A stretch of 64,000 bases of DNA, taken from contig PLXP01000050.1 in assembly GCA_003151435.1 (NCBI GenBank), positions 1-64,000 on the forward strand, in the 5' to 3' direction. Position 1 is the first letter of the stretch; each line of letters opens with the position of its first letter. The notes under the pieces were generated by a model, which worked only from the letters and a program-made list of their open reading frames with translations, was not told the origin of the DNA and did not search any database. This DNA is from Acidobacteriaceae bacterium (lineage in GTDB: Bacteria > Acidobacteriota > Terriglobia > Terriglobales > Acidobacteriaceae). Positions 45,594 to 55,455 of the stretch are shown here, in pieces. Both the position numbers and the translations under genes were made by a program.

Positions 45594-48500
45594 ATGAATG
45601 GAAGCACCGGGGATTCGGACAATCGATGGTCGGTCATCGATGAACTGGCGAATCTCAAAGAGAATCCGAACCTCAAAGGCAGTCTGATTATCGGCAGGGA
45701 GCCGGACCTCGAGGCTTGTCTCCGCCGGGTGCTGCGCCCCCACGACGAAGCTGGTTTTCAGTCGCCCAATGACGACTGGATGATTCGGGTGCGTGCTCAA
45801 CTGGACGAGGATCTCGGAAGCCTGACTCTGCGTGAGATCCGCGAGCAACTGGGTTTTCCTAACGAGGATCTTCCCAACCGAACGCAAGCGAATCTCAGGA
45901 TACTGTTTCGCTCGGACGCATTTTTGCGTTATGTCAACGCGTACCTGTTTTTCGGCATACGGTTTCTTGCCTGCCGAGCGAAAGTGCTGTCATCCTCTGG
46001 GGGCGAAGAACTGGCTTCATGCGCAGATGCCAACGTGCGCCCTTTTGCATTGGTGCCGCCGCCTGTGTTGGCTGAAGTGCTCGGCGCCCAGCAGCGGTTC
46101 GAGGAGTTCGCGAGACTGACCACTCGCCAACCGGGAACTGCAGTCGATACAGCGCTGTCCTTCCTCGACGATTTCCACCCGCCGCAGCTTGATCCCGTTC
46201 AGTATGAATTGCAGGAGCCATCGCAATATGAACTGTGGCTGCGCGGACTGCGTCCGGAGACGGAAGAGAGACAGAATGCACGATTCGAAGAAATCAGCAA
46301 GGGGTTGGCAGAGTGGGCAAGGACGCGCTGCAACTTCTATCTTTCGCTTGACCCGCAGGCGCCTGCACTCATTCAGTCAGCCGAAGCGGTCGAAGAGCAG
46401 GCTCTGAATGAACGCCCGCCACAGGGGTGGCTGGTCACACATCCAATGGCTGCCCGCTTGGCACTGGCCGATGTCTATTGGATCGCGCGTCTTCTGCGCG
46501 CCGATGTGTCGGCAAATGCGACCGTCACTTACCACAAGGATAACTGGCTTCATTTGTTGCGCTTCCACCTAATTCTCGCACGCGACCTGGATGGCTCCAA
46601 GACACTGGAAAAGGCTGAAGAGGCACTGCGTTCGGTGTTCGACTATGTGTGCGATCTCATTCAGAATTCGGTCGAGATCACGATCACGCGCGAGAACGAT
46701 CGAATCAAGGCAAATTCCGGCGAAACGAATAATCTGCCGCTGGGCACGGAAAGATGGCGGGCTGTGTTCAACGAAGAGCTCGGCGAAATAGCGAGACAGA
46801 GAAGAGTGCGGCATTTTCGCGATCCCTCGCTGCCGCCGGAAGCGACTGCCGGGCCGCGTGACGGAATTGGTCCTATCGTGTCCCCGGGCCCAGGTGAGCC
46901 GGGGGCGTTGGCCAGTGCGACAGATGAAGGCGTAATCCGCTCATTCGGAGTCAGCGGTGGTTCGAGCACTGAGTTATCCGATGGCATCGGTCAGGGGAAC
47001 CCGCCGCCGAGCCCGCCGAGCGCGACAAACAGTGGCTGGAGCAAGAGGATCACGACTGGCAAGGGTCCCTTTAATCTCATCGGTCTTGCCTTTTCCGGAG
47101 GCGGAATTCGCAGTGCCACATTCAACCTCGGTGTTTTACAGGGTCTTCAGGAACTGGATCTTCTCCGCCAAGTCGATTATCTGTCGACCGTTTCAGGCGG
47201 CGGCTTTATCGGCTCGTGGCTGGTGGCGAATGTTCGCCGTAGTGCGCACTGGCTTGGCCGTCTCACAGACTGGAGCGATTCGATCGCTCACTTGCGCGCC
47301 CACTCCAACTATCTTGCACCGCGTTCGGGAATTCTTAGCGCCGATACCTGGAACATGGGCATTAGCTGGTTCCGAAATGCCATTCTCATCCAGCTCACGG
47401 GACTGGCGTGGCTCTTCGCCTTGCTGTTGTCAACGCTGGTGGCTCTCCGGGTCTTCCTCCTCGCGGGACATCGCGCCATGCTGTTCGGCTATTCATGGGC
47501 TGCGTGGGTGATGGCAATTGCAGCGGGCATTCTCGTCGTTGCGATTTCATACAACTTGCACGGAACCAGTTCTTATGCCGGCGGGGGCAAGAGCCGCCGG
47601 TCGGGATGGGTCTGGTGGCTGGTGGTCATACCGGGCTGGGTTGGCGCGTGCGCTCTAGCCTCGCAATTCTGGGCCACGGCTCGTTTAACGTTCAATGCGT
47701 GGCCCTCTCTCGCGGGACTGAACCACTACTCAGAGCTGCTTAAAGCCGCATGGAGTCCGTGGCGCTGTATCCTCCTGGCGGCGCTCTTTGGCTTCTACGT
47801 CATCACCGTGTTTACGCTGCGGCGCCATCGCTGGCATGCCATATGGATCAGCATCTGGTGCACATCTGTGCTCTATCTTGAGCTGGTCGGGATCTTCCTC
47901 TTGTTTCGGAAATGGTCCGGCTTGTGCGATATTGCCAACGGCCTGGGATTCGTCTTCGGTCCTTTGCTTGTCCTGTTCGCCTTTTCTGTCTGCGTTCTCC
48001 TTCTCATCGGGTTTACGGGGCGCAACACCGACGAAGCGAGACGGGAATGGTGGACGCGCCTCGGAACCTGCCTGGGGATCTTCGCCGGAATCGGAGTCTT
48101 TGTCTGCGGAGTTGCGGTATTCGGTCCGTGGCTGGTTCTGCACTTCTACAACTGGGCCAGCACAAACTATTCACTGTCCGTTAAGAGCATCAAGTGGACC
48201 GCCGTCCTGAGCTGGCTCGGCACCGTGATTGGCGGCCTGCTCGCCGGCAAAAGCAACAAGACGGCGGGCGAAGGTGACAGCGCCAGTTCCCCTGCGCTGG
48301 AGGCACTGGCTAGGGTCGGAGGGTTCCTCTTCATCGTCGGCAGCTTTCTGCTGGGTTCAACATTGCTCTACATCCTGATTTTCGAGATCTTCGCTTCAGA
48401 AACTTCAGTATTGGCCGTTATCCACATGCTGTGCAAGGAGCTCAGTTTGTGGGAGATCTTTCTTGCTTTCGGTGTCGCTTTCGGCATCGGTTCGCTGTTT

Positions 48501-50018
48501 TCCTTTTGGTTTGAGATCAATATCTTCGGTCTAAACCAGTTCTATCGGAACCGGCTGGTGCGTTGTTATCTGGGCGCCACGCGCTGGACCCCCGGCGTTC
48601 GGAAGCCAAACCCCTTCACCAAGTTTGATTTCAGAGATGACCTGGGACTCTCGCGATTCCGAACCGATTCACCCGGCGCCGACTTGCCCAACCTGAACAC
48701 GCCGGCGGCGGAATGCGGTCCGTACCGGGGCCCGCTTCCCATCCTCAACTGCGCGCTCAACCTCGGAGGCAGTTCGGACCTTACTCTGAACACGCGCCAC
48801 AGCGCCTCATTCACTCTCACGTCGCTGCGCTGCGGCTCTGATCGTCCCAAAGTCGGTTATGCTCCCACCTGGTCCCCAAACGGCAGTTTTGCCGACGGCG
48901 TTCCCCTGGGCCAGGCAGTATCCATTTCCGGTGCGGCCGTGAACCCCAACATGGGTTACAACACCTCGCCGCTGGTGGCCTTTCTGCTTACGATGTTCAA
49001 TGTGCGCCTGGGCTGGTGGTTTCCGAATCCCGGTCAGCCACGCTGGCGCCGCAGAGGACTGAGTTTCAGCCTCTATTACCTGGTAATGGAACTGCTCGGG
49101 ATCGCTAACGAAAAGCGAAACTTCCTCAGTGTTTCGGATGGCGGACATTTTGAGAACCTGGCCATTTACGAGCTGATCCGGCGGCGCTGCAAACTGATCA
49201 TTGCCTGCGATGCCGAGTGCGATGAGCAGTTACAGTTCGGCGGGCTGGGCAATATGATCCGCATCTGCGAAACGGATTTCGGCGCCGTGATCGACATCGA
49301 CGTAAAATCGATCCGTCCTGGCAAAGAGGGGCACAGCCTCGCACATTGCGCTGTTGGCACGATCAAATACTGCAGCGGCGAGATAGGGCGCCTCATCTAC
49401 CTCAAGGCGTCGATGACGGGTGACGAAGACGTTAGCATTGCGCAATACCGGAGCTCGCATCCCTCGTTCCCACACGAAAGCACGTCGAACCAGTTCTACT
49501 CGGAATATCAGTTTGAGAGTTACCGCAAGCTGGGTTTGCACATCGTTCGCTCCTCCTTTAAAGGCAACCTGCCTGGAGACGATCCACACATGATCGCCGA
49601 GCGAATGGCCGACGTTCTCACACCCGCCGGATGTTCCGGCGAGGCATTCCTGAAGCACGGTGAGGCCCTCGGGAAGATATGGGAAAATTTCCGCGCGTCT
49701 TCTAGCTTGCTTTCATTCATGCAGGAGCTGATCAGTCTCGAACAAAAAACCGCGCCTACTGCAGTGACCGATGAGGAGCTTTGCATCGGACTCGAGCTGA
49801 TTCAGCTGATGGAAGATGTGTTCCTGGACCTGCGGCTGAACGACTTTTGGGAACATCCGGATAATCGGGGCTGGGCCATCCTTTTCATGCGATGGGCGCG
49901 CAGTCCTCGATTCCGACTAATCTGGGAGAAGACGCGGCGCACGTTTGGCATCCGCTTTGAATACTTCTGTCATGCGCGCCTGGGACTCACACGCGACCGG
50001 CCGATTATTCGTGTGTAG
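45594..50018 (+). CDS. Giant membrane patatin-like phospholipase
   Basis: A 1474-residue protein starting at the ATG after GGAGGTG; the longer track start is unlikely. Residues 1-480 are soluble, mostly helical and unassigned. The patatin domain opens with LAFSGGGIRSATFNLG (about 498), and the nucleophile serine lies in STVSGGGFIGSW (about 534). The domain is then split by about ten membrane helices at 597-982 (for example LAWLFALLLSTLVALRVFLL). It resumes with FSLYYLVMELLG and the catalytic aspartate in SDGGHFENL (about 1181). The product should be an integral membrane lipase acting on phospholipids. It sits next to a defence island, but a defence role is unproven. Confidence 0.85.
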   Translation: MNGSTGDSDNRWSVIDELANLKENPNLKGSLIIGREPDLEACLRRVLRPHDEAGFQSPNDDWMIRVRAQLDEDLGSLTLREIREQLGFPNEDLPNRTQANLRILFRSDAFLRYVNAYLFFGIRFLACRAKVLSSSGGEELASCADANVRPFALVPPPVLAEVLGAQQRFEEFARLTTRQPGTAVDTALSFLDDFHPPQLDPVQYELQEPSQYELWLRGLRPETEERQNARFEEISKGLAEWARTRCNFYLSLDPQAPALIQSAEAVEEQALNERPPQGWLVTHPMAARLALADVYWIARLLRADVSANATVTYHKDNWLHLLRFHLILARDLDGSKTLEKAEEALRSVFDYVCDLIQNSVEITITRENDRIKANSGETNNLPLGTERWRAVFNEELGEIARQRRVRHFRDPSLPPEATAGPRDGIGPIVSPGPGEPGALASATDEGVIRSFGVSGGSSTELSDGIGQGNPPPSPPSATNSGWSKRITTGKGPFNLIGLAFSGGGIRSATFNLGVLQGLQELDLLRQVDYLSTVSGGGFIGSWLVANVRRSAHWLGRLTDWSDSIAHLRAHSNYLAPRSGILSADTWNMGISWFRNAILIQLTGLAWLFALLLSTLVALRVFLLAGHRAMLFGYSWAAWVMAIAAGILVVAISYNLHGTSSYAGGGKSRRSGWVWWLVVIPGWVGACALASQFWATARLTFNAWPSLAGLNHYSELLKAAWSPWRCILLAALFGFYVITVFTLRRHRWHAIWISIWCTSVLYLELVGIFLLFRKWSGLCDIANGLGFVFGPLLVLFAFSVCVLLLIGFTGRNTDEARREWWTRLGTCLGIFAGIGVFVCGVAVFGPWLVLHFYNWASTNYSLSVKSIKWTAVLSWLGTVIGGLLAGKSNKTAGEGDSASSPALEALARVGGFLFIVGSFLLGSTLLYILIFEIFASETSVLAVIHMLCKELSLWEIFLAFGVAFGIGSLFSFWFEINIFGLNQFYRNRLVRCYLGATRWTPGVRKPNPFTKFDFRDDLGLSRFRTDSPGADLPNLNTPAAECGPYRGPLPILNCALNLGGSSDLTLNTRHSASFTLTSLRCGSDRPKVGYAPTWSPNGSFADGVPLGQAVSISGAAVNPNMGYNTSPLVAFLLTMFNVRLGWWFPNPGQPRWRRRGLSFSLYYLVMELLGIANEKRNFLSVSDGGHFENLAIYELIRRRCKLIIACDAECDEQLQFGGLGNMIRICETDFGAVIDIDVKSIRPGKEGHSLAHCAVGTIKYCSGEIGRLIYLKASMTGDEDVSIAQYRSSHPSFPHESTSNQFYSEYQFESYRKLGLHIVRSSFKGNLPGDDPHMIAERMADVLTPAGCSGEAFLKHGEALGKIWENFRASSSLLSFMQELISLEQKTAPTAVTDEELCIGLELIQLMEDVFLDLRLNDFWEHPDNRGWAILFMRWARSPRFRLIWEKTRRTFGIRFEYFCHARLGLTRDRPIIRV

Positions 50019-50119
50019 ACATCGGCCGCCTCTTTGTGGCGGAGAACCCGTCTGAGTACTTAGGGCTTCTCTTGACGCAGGGGATTCCCTGATGCGCCTT
50101 GGGAATCTAAGTAATCGGA

Positions 50120-50485
50120 GTGGAGGAGCGTGAAATTCATCGATTAAGAGAAACGCGCCTTGGCATCGTGATGTACGACGGAGAATCTCTGGTGGTTTAC
50201 AAAAACGGCGTGGCACAAGAGTTGTTTCTTGCGGTACGCGACGAGGTCTCAGTAGCGAATAGAGGGTCTGCCAAGCCGACGAGTTATAGCTTAAGGGAGG
50301 CGCTCGCCGACACGGAGATCTTTGTCGACATTGTCAGCGGTACGTCAGCGGACGGAATCAACGGGATGCTGCTCGCAAACCCCCTAGCAAATGGCATATG
50401 GCGGTTTGAAGCCTCCTCGTACAAAACGTCTCCGGAGGGCCTACCTCCCTCGCTCATACAGCATGAAGCTTCCGCCCCTTCTTGA
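50120..50485 (+). pseudogene. Truncated N-terminus of a patatin-related protein
   Basis: A 121-codon frame from GTG. LGIVMYDGESLVVYKNGVAQE matches the opening glycine-rich loop of patatin-related (TIGR03607/DUF3376-like) proteins as I recall them. VDIVSGTSADGINGMLLA carries the G-x-S-x-G nucleophile. Full-length members run to several hundred residues with a later aspartate; here homology ends after PLANG and a stop follows 22 codons later. It is thus an inactive fragment. It lies 101 bases after the giant patatin, on the same strand. Confidence 0.65.
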
Positions 50486-50978
50486 CACATGTAGTGGTTC
50501 AGTTCGGCCTGTCGAGTTTTTCACATGTGTTTTAGGCCAGGATTCATTCTGAAATACGCCATACGCGCAATGGCGCGTCTCAGGGTTGTTTGCTTTCGAC
50601 GTTCTAGAATTGCTTAAACCCCTTTCCCATCCACCGAATTGTGAATGATAAAGGACGTTATCATTCACTAACGGGCGGTACCGCAGCAGACGTCTGGTAA
50701 GGTCATAAGCATTTTTTGAACACTGCCCCACATCGCCGGGCAGGCTTGTCTCTGCCGTCTGAAAATGACCGTTCTCCGAGGTCAGCCCTGATCATCCCTT
50801 GAGAATCAACGCGAGACTTTCGGGGCGCGGTCGCCAAGAGCTATCCAGAGGTTTTCATGAAACCACGCATCCTTCAAGGTGCTCCGGGCTGCTCATTCCA
50901 GCCAGCTTGAAGGAGCCCTTCGGTCCCCTCAAACAAATGTAGATGTGGATAACGAGTGGTGCTTGTCGTTGACGGTCC
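50486..50978. other. Intergenic region with an orphan inverted repeat
   Basis: No coding frame was recognised. The one notable element is the perfect inverted repeat at 50641-50668. The remaining 3' part of the truncated patatin gene is not found here. Confidence 0.45.
50641..50668. repeat. Perfect 11-base inverted repeat, operator-like
   Basis: GTGAATGATAA and TTATCATTCAC flank the six bases AGGACG. There is no T-run after it, so it is less like a terminator than a dimeric-repressor site. No gene starts within 300 bases. Confidence 0.55.
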
Positions 50979-52118
50979 CTACAGCGCGGCGCTAACCACC
51001 GCAATCAACTCCTCCTCCGTAAGTGGCAGTGGATTGGCTTGCATACTGCTGGCTTTCGCCGCCTTCTCAGCTACGCCCGGCAAATCAGCTTCGGTGATTC
51101 CCCATGTGCGCAGCGCAGGGATGCTGAGTTCCTCGGAGAGTGCTTTTACCCAGTCGATGCCATCCTCTACGCTTGCTTCACTCCGGCCGGTAAGCAGACG
51201 CGCGATGGCAGTGTAGCGTTCGAGAGCTGGATGCTGTGGTGCACGGGCGCGCAATCCAGCTACGTTGGCCGCCATGCCATGGGCCAACAGCGCAGCGCAG
51301 AGCGCTCCGTGCGGAGCCTTCCATTGGCCTCCGAGCGGTGCCGCAAATCCATGCACCACACCTAATCCGGCGTTTGCCAGTGCCAAGCCGCCGAACAGGC
51401 TTGCCAAGGCCATTTCGTGTCGCGCATCCCGATCCGCGCCGTTGTGGTACGCGCATCGCAGCGCACTTGCGATCCGCTCAATCCCGGCAACACAAATGGC
51501 ATCGACCAACGGATTGGCTCGTATGCTCACATACGGCTCGATGAGCTGCGTCAGGGCGTCGAGGCCAGTAAATGCGGTGACTTCAGGCGGCAGCCCGTAT
51601 GTCAGCTCGGGATCGACCACTGCGACCCGCGGCAGCATCAGTGGGCTTCGCAGACTCGCTTTGACACGGTGCTCGGTCGATCCGAGCACGGCATTACGCG
51701 TGACTTCGCTGCCGGTGCCGGCCGTGGTCGGAACCGCAATGAATGGCAGAGGCGGGACCGTGATGGCGCGACCTTTTCCCACTATCTCGAGAAACTCGAG
51801 CGGCTCGCCTCCGTTGGTGCCGATGATGGCAATCGCTTTGCCGGCATCGATTACGCTGCCGCCGCCAATCGAAATCACGACATCGCAGGCGGCTTCCTGC
51901 GCCTGCCGTGCGCCCTCGCGGACCAGGTCGACCGTCGGCTCGCCGGACACCGCCAAGGTCTGAGCTGAGAGGGCCGAGACGAGCGCTGAAGCTCGCTCTC
52001 TCGCTGCGCCGGTCACGATGAACGGTCGTGTGCCTAAGGTACGAGCCAGATCGGGGAGGGTGGCAGCCATGCCCTCACCGAAGATGATGCGGGTTGCGGT
52101 CGCAAACTCGAAGCGCAT
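50979..52118 (-). CDS. Iron-type alcohol dehydrogenase, maleylacetate reductase-like
   Basis: A 379-residue group III alcohol dehydrogenase. The NAD(P)-binding motif is ISIGGGSVIDAGKA at about 83-96. Metal-ligand regions are TGLDALTQLIEPYVS and GVVHGFAAPLGGQWKAPHG. The short length and opening FEFATATRIIFGEG resemble maleylacetate reductases, which finish aromatic-ring degradation by reducing maleylacetate to 3-oxoadipate. No other aromatic pathway genes are nearby except the ABM gene three bases upstream. Substrate assignment is therefore tentative. Confidence 0.85.
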   Translation of the reverse strand: MRFEFATATRIIFGEGMAATLPDLARTLGTRPFIVTGAARERASALVSALSAQTLAVSGEPTVDLVREGARQAQEAACDVVISIGGGSVIDAGKAIAIIGTNGGEPLEFLEIVGKGRAITVPPLPFIAVPTTAGTGSEVTRNAVLGSTEHRVKASLRSPLMLPRVAVVDPELTYGLPPEVTAFTGLDALTQLIEPYVSIRANPLVDAICVAGIERIASALRCAYHNGADRDARHEMALASLFGGLALANAGLGVVHGFAAPLGGQWKAPHGALCAALLAHGMAANVAGLRARAPQHPALERYTAIARLLTGRSEASVEDGIDWVKALSEELSIPALRTWGITEADLPGVAEKAAKASSMQANPLPLTEEELIAVVSAAL

Positions 52119-52121
52119 GCT

Positions 52122-52427
52122 CTACCAATCCTGGGGTTCGGGAAAGACATCGTTGAACTTCACGCTATGACGCGGCTCCGCCATCATGTCTGCCACCTCA
52201 TCGCGCCACTTCGCATAGTGAGCCGTCTCTTTATGTGCGGCCGCTGCTTCCCTCGAGCGGTAGACCTCGATCAGCACGAACCGAGTCGCATCGTCCTGCT
52301 GCTCGACAACATCGAAGCGTGCGATACCGGGCTCCTGAACACTCGAGCGGGCATTCTCGATGGTGGCCCGCCTGAAGTCTGCGACCAATTCAGGCTTGAC
52401 GTGCACATGCACGTGAACGATCAGCAT
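52122..52427 (-). CDS. ABM-domain (YgiN-like) monooxygenase
   Basis: A 101-residue single-domain antibiotic-biosynthesis-monooxygenase fold protein. The opening [22 protein letters not shown], then [12 protein letters not shown] and [19 protein letters not shown], follow the family pattern. Related proteins act on quinols or on aldehydes and small phosphates. It is transcribed into the alcohol dehydrogenase gene with a three-base gap, so the two may act in the same pathway. Confidence 0.85.
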   Translation of the reverse strand: MLIVHVHVHVKPELVADFRRATIENARSSVQEPGIARFDVVEQQDDATRFVLIEVYRSREAAAAHKETAHYAKWRDEVADMMAEPRHSVKFNDVFPEPQDW

Positions 52428-52570
52428 CGGCTTTGCCTCCGCACCCCATCTTACTGCTTCTCTCGAGTCGCGTAGCCTGACCTCGCTGAGCGCTTCTCGC
52501 CATGTCCATTCTTCGATTCCGATCTTCCGGAATAGGGCACTCGTTTTGCCTCTCTACCGAAAGGAAGTTC

Positions 52571-53509
52571 ATGCAAACTCATACATGTTCCCTCGCCCCG
52601 AAACCATCCTGCCTTGAGGAACTGATTCAGAAGGCAAAGTCCTTCGTTGCCGCAGCCAAGGCCCCCGCAACACTGAAGGCTTACAGAAACGACTGGCGGG
52701 ACTTCGAGTCCTGGTGCAGCGAGCACCAGTTGACAGTTCTCCCTTCGACGCCGGAGACCGTTGCCCTCTACATTGCGGACCGCGCCTCCACATTGGCGTC
52801 GGGCACCATCACACGCCGCCTTACCTCGATCACCAAGGCGCACCAGGCAGCAGGCTTTGCGAATTCGCCGGCCACGACCCGCCACTTCGTCGTCGGTGAG
52901 ACGCTCAAGGGAATCCGGCGCACGAAAGGCACTGCGCAGCACGGAAAGGACCCGCTCCTCTCAGCTGACATCCGCCGGATCGTCGCCGCCCAGCGCGAGG
53001 ACCTGATCGGACTCCGTGACGCCGCAATCGTTCTGGTAGGATTCGCGGGCGGATTTCGCCGCTCGGAGCTTGCCTTCATTGATGTATGTGACCTCAAGTT
53101 CTCAGCGGACGGTGTCGTCGTCAGCGTCCGCAAATCGAAGACAGACCAGGAGGGCGCCGGACGAGAAGTGGGTCTGCCCTTCGGTGCCAGTCAGGATACG
53201 TGTCCGGTCCGCTCTCTCCGGCAGTGGCTCACCGCTTCCGGAATTTCCGACGGTCCCGTCTTCCGGTCAGTCGGCCGCTATGGACATGTCGCGCAGCGCG
53301 GCCTGCACAAAGACTCTATTGGAAAGCTCTTGAAGAGAGCTACAGCTCGGGCCGGAATGAATGTTGATCCGCTCGGCGGGCACTCCCTTCGCGACGGATG
53401 CGTGACCCAGGCGGCGATGAACGGAGTGCGGGAGTTCGTCATCATGAAACAGACGGGGCATAAGACGGTTGAGGCGGTGACGCATGCCGTTCAACGCCAT
53501 CTGATCTGA
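52571..53509 (+). CDS. Tyrosine recombinase family protein lacking the catalytic tyrosine
   Basis: A 312-residue recombinase with the start after AAGGAAG. The core-binding domain (about 15-105) opens with KAPATLKAYRNDWRDFESWC. Catalytic residues are Arg in GGFRRSEL, the lysine-bearing RKSKTD, HSLRDG and QTGHKTVE. The expected VRRYIR tyrosine segment instead reads VTHAVQRHLI and the protein then stops, so the nucleophile and tail are missing. It is probably inactive or a regulator, unless a frameshift at the end is a sequence error. Neighbours are metabolic genes without phage content. Confidence 0.8.
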   Translation: MQTHTCSLAPKPSCLEELIQKAKSFVAAAKAPATLKAYRNDWRDFESWCSEHQLTVLPSTPETVALYIADRASTLASGTITRRLTSITKAHQAAGFANSPATTRHFVVGETLKGIRRTKGTAQHGKDPLLSADIRRIVAAQREDLIGLRDAAIVLVGFAGGFRRSELAFIDVCDLKFSADGVVVSVRKSKTDQEGAGREVGLPFGASQDTCPVRSLRQWLTASGISDGPVFRSVGRYGHVAQRGLHKDSIGKLLKRATARAGMNVDPLGGHSLRDGCVTQAAMNGVREFVIMKQTGHKTVEAVTHAVQRHLI

Positions 53510-53598
53510 TGACTGCAAAAACATCGAAGGACAGTGCGGTTTCGGCCTCATCAATGACCGTGCCATTTTGCACGCGACATCAACGAGACCGATCACTT

Positions 53599-55455
53599 TC
53601 ATTTCTTGCTTGACGCAAGTAATGTACCTGGTCTCACAATTACCGTCCCCCTCATCCCACTAGTCTCGTGTACGACGCAAACGTAGTGATACGTTCCCGG
53701 CTTATCGAAGGTGTGATAAAAGGTCCCACCTGGTTGCAACAAGGCCGACCCAAAGGCACTGGCGCCGGACGGAAAGCCGACGTCCACGCGGTTAATGGCT
53801 CTTTCGGGATCGTCAACCACGTTGTGGTAGTACGTAGAGGTGTTCTTCCAGACCACCTGTTCTCCGGCATTAATCGTGATCATGGCGGGAATGAACGACA
53901 TCGAGCCCATACCTACTTCTCCGCCAATTGGTCCTACCGGAGGCTCGAGCGCCTTCCTGATATCGGCAAACGTGACCTTCGGAGAACAATTGGGCATGAT
54001 CGCGTCCACAGTATCGACGACGTAGCTCGGTACGTGAGGATCCTCGACTTCCACCACACTTCCGAAATGTCCTGTTACGTGAACGAACCGGCCGGCATTT
54101 TGCGAAAACAGGAAGGGCTGTGCTTCCATCCGGTAGACCTTCTGCGAGTGCCATAGCTTCAGCATGGTTTTGCCGTCGTTCTCTTCCGCAAGACACCCCA
54201 AAAGCCCTCCAACAGACTTGAGGCTGAATGGCGGCGGTGCACTCGCCATGGAAGGCATGTCGTTCATGCCGGGCATGTTCATTGCCGATTCGGGAACGGA
54301 GAGAGCGGCTGATGATGGCTTGATGTGATCCACCTCGTCCACGTCAGATGCAGTGACACCGCTGATCTCCTGCTCTCCATTGCTGGGCGAGGCCGGTCCC
54401 GCATGCATCAAGGCTGTATTCTCCTGGCCCTTCACCTGAAGAATGGCCATGTTGCCCTTTTCCATTCGCGAGATCGCGTGATCCATGAGTGTGAATTGCC
54501 CAGCGTTGCTGGCCTTGACCTCGAAGATCGCTGCACCTCCCGGAGGGACAGTTGCCGTCTGAATTCCCGCAAGCGGCGGCGAGAGCAGTGAACCGAGTTG
54601 GTAAAAGCGCGTGAAAATCTCACCCACCATGTGTTCGGACGCGGTTGCGTTCGGCCCAGCGTTGCCGAAATAGATTCGTACGGTTTCGCCTTCATTAGCC
54701 TGAAGCGGATATTCCTTTGTAATAGCATCGACGGCCCCGTTGAAGACGTAGTACTGTGGGGTCTCCGCCATGAGGTTCACCGCGCTGAATTGCTGCAGGC
54801 CGGATTTGCCTTTTGGAGCTGTCGTGTAGATCTCGCCCTGCATGAGGTAGTATTCGTGATCGACATGCGGCAGTCCGCCGGGAGGCTCGACTAGGATCAG
54901 CCCATACATGCCATTGGCGATGTGTTGCGCGATCATGGGACTGCCGCAGTGGTAAACAAATAGCCCTGGGGTCGTGGCCACAAACGTAAAGGTCTTCGAC
55001 TGGCCCGGCGGAACCTGCGTCAGAGCGGCTCCTCCGCCTGTCCCGATTGCCGCGTGAAAGTCGAGCGAATGGACCATCGTGCTGTCTTTAGAGTTCACGA
55101 GTGTTACTTCAATCGTGTCGCCCTGCCGCACCCGGATGAATGGTGCAGGTACCTTACCATTGAAGGTCCAATAGCGGTAGGTCGTGCCGCTTGCGGGATC
55201 GAGTGCACCGACGAGTTCCTTGGAGGTGAGTGTTACCTTCACCACGGCGGGAGCGCGGTCACCTATCGGTGGCGGAAGGTCAGACGGGTCGCGGACAATG
55301 TCAGCGGCCTTGATCGTATGAGCCGTATTTCCCGAGTGCGCGGGATGACTCTGAGCAAAGGCAGGGACAGGCCCTGATCCCATCAGCCCTGCGAGCCAAC
55401 TTACTCCGAATGCGAGAACGAGCATTGACAATCTTCGATAAGTACCGGTATCCAT
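53599..55455 (-). CDS. nirK: Copper-containing nitrite reductase with extra cupredoxin domain
   Basis: A 618-residue exported enzyme reducing nitrite to nitric oxide. The start is MDTGTYRRL; earlier in-frame ATGs lack ribosome sites. A signal peptide (LSMLVLAFGVSWLAGL) precedes two cupredoxin domains. Type-1 and type-2 copper ligands are visible in HSLDFHA (both histidines and the catalytic aspartate), YHCGSPMIAQHIANGMYG and LMDHAI. HMVGEIF recalls AniA-like forms. After a methionine-rich linker (NMPGMNDMPSMAS), a further plastocyanin-like domain has YYHNVVDD and YHYVCVVHETSGM. It could relay electrons. No other denitrification gene is in the window. Confidence 0.88.
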   Translation of the reverse strand: MDTGTYRRLSMLVLAFGVSWLAGLMGSGPVPAFAQSHPAHSGNTAHTIKAADIVRDPSDLPPPIGDRAPAVVKVTLTSKELVGALDPASGTTYRYWTFNGKVPAPFIRVRQGDTIEVTLVNSKDSTMVHSLDFHAAIGTGGGAALTQVPPGQSKTFTFVATTPGLFVYHCGSPMIAQHIANGMYGLILVEPPGGLPHVDHEYYLMQGEIYTTAPKGKSGLQQFSAVNLMAETPQYYVFNGAVDAITKEYPLQANEGETVRIYFGNAGPNATASEHMVGEIFTRFYQLGSLLSPPLAGIQTATVPPGGAAIFEVKASNAGQFTLMDHAISRMEKGNMAILQVKGQENTALMHAGPASPSNGEQEISGVTASDVDEVDHIKPSSAALSVPESAMNMPGMNDMPSMASAPPPFSLKSVGGLLGCLAEENDGKTMLKLWHSQKVYRMEAQPFLFSQNAGRFVHVTGHFGSVVEVEDPHVPSYVVDTVDAIMPNCSPKVTFADIRKALEPPVGPIGGEVGMGSMSFIPAMITINAGEQVVWKNTSTYYHNVVDDPERAINRVDVGFPSGASAFGSALLQPGGTFYHTFDKPGTYHYVCVVHETSGMRGTVIVRPGTLLASSKK

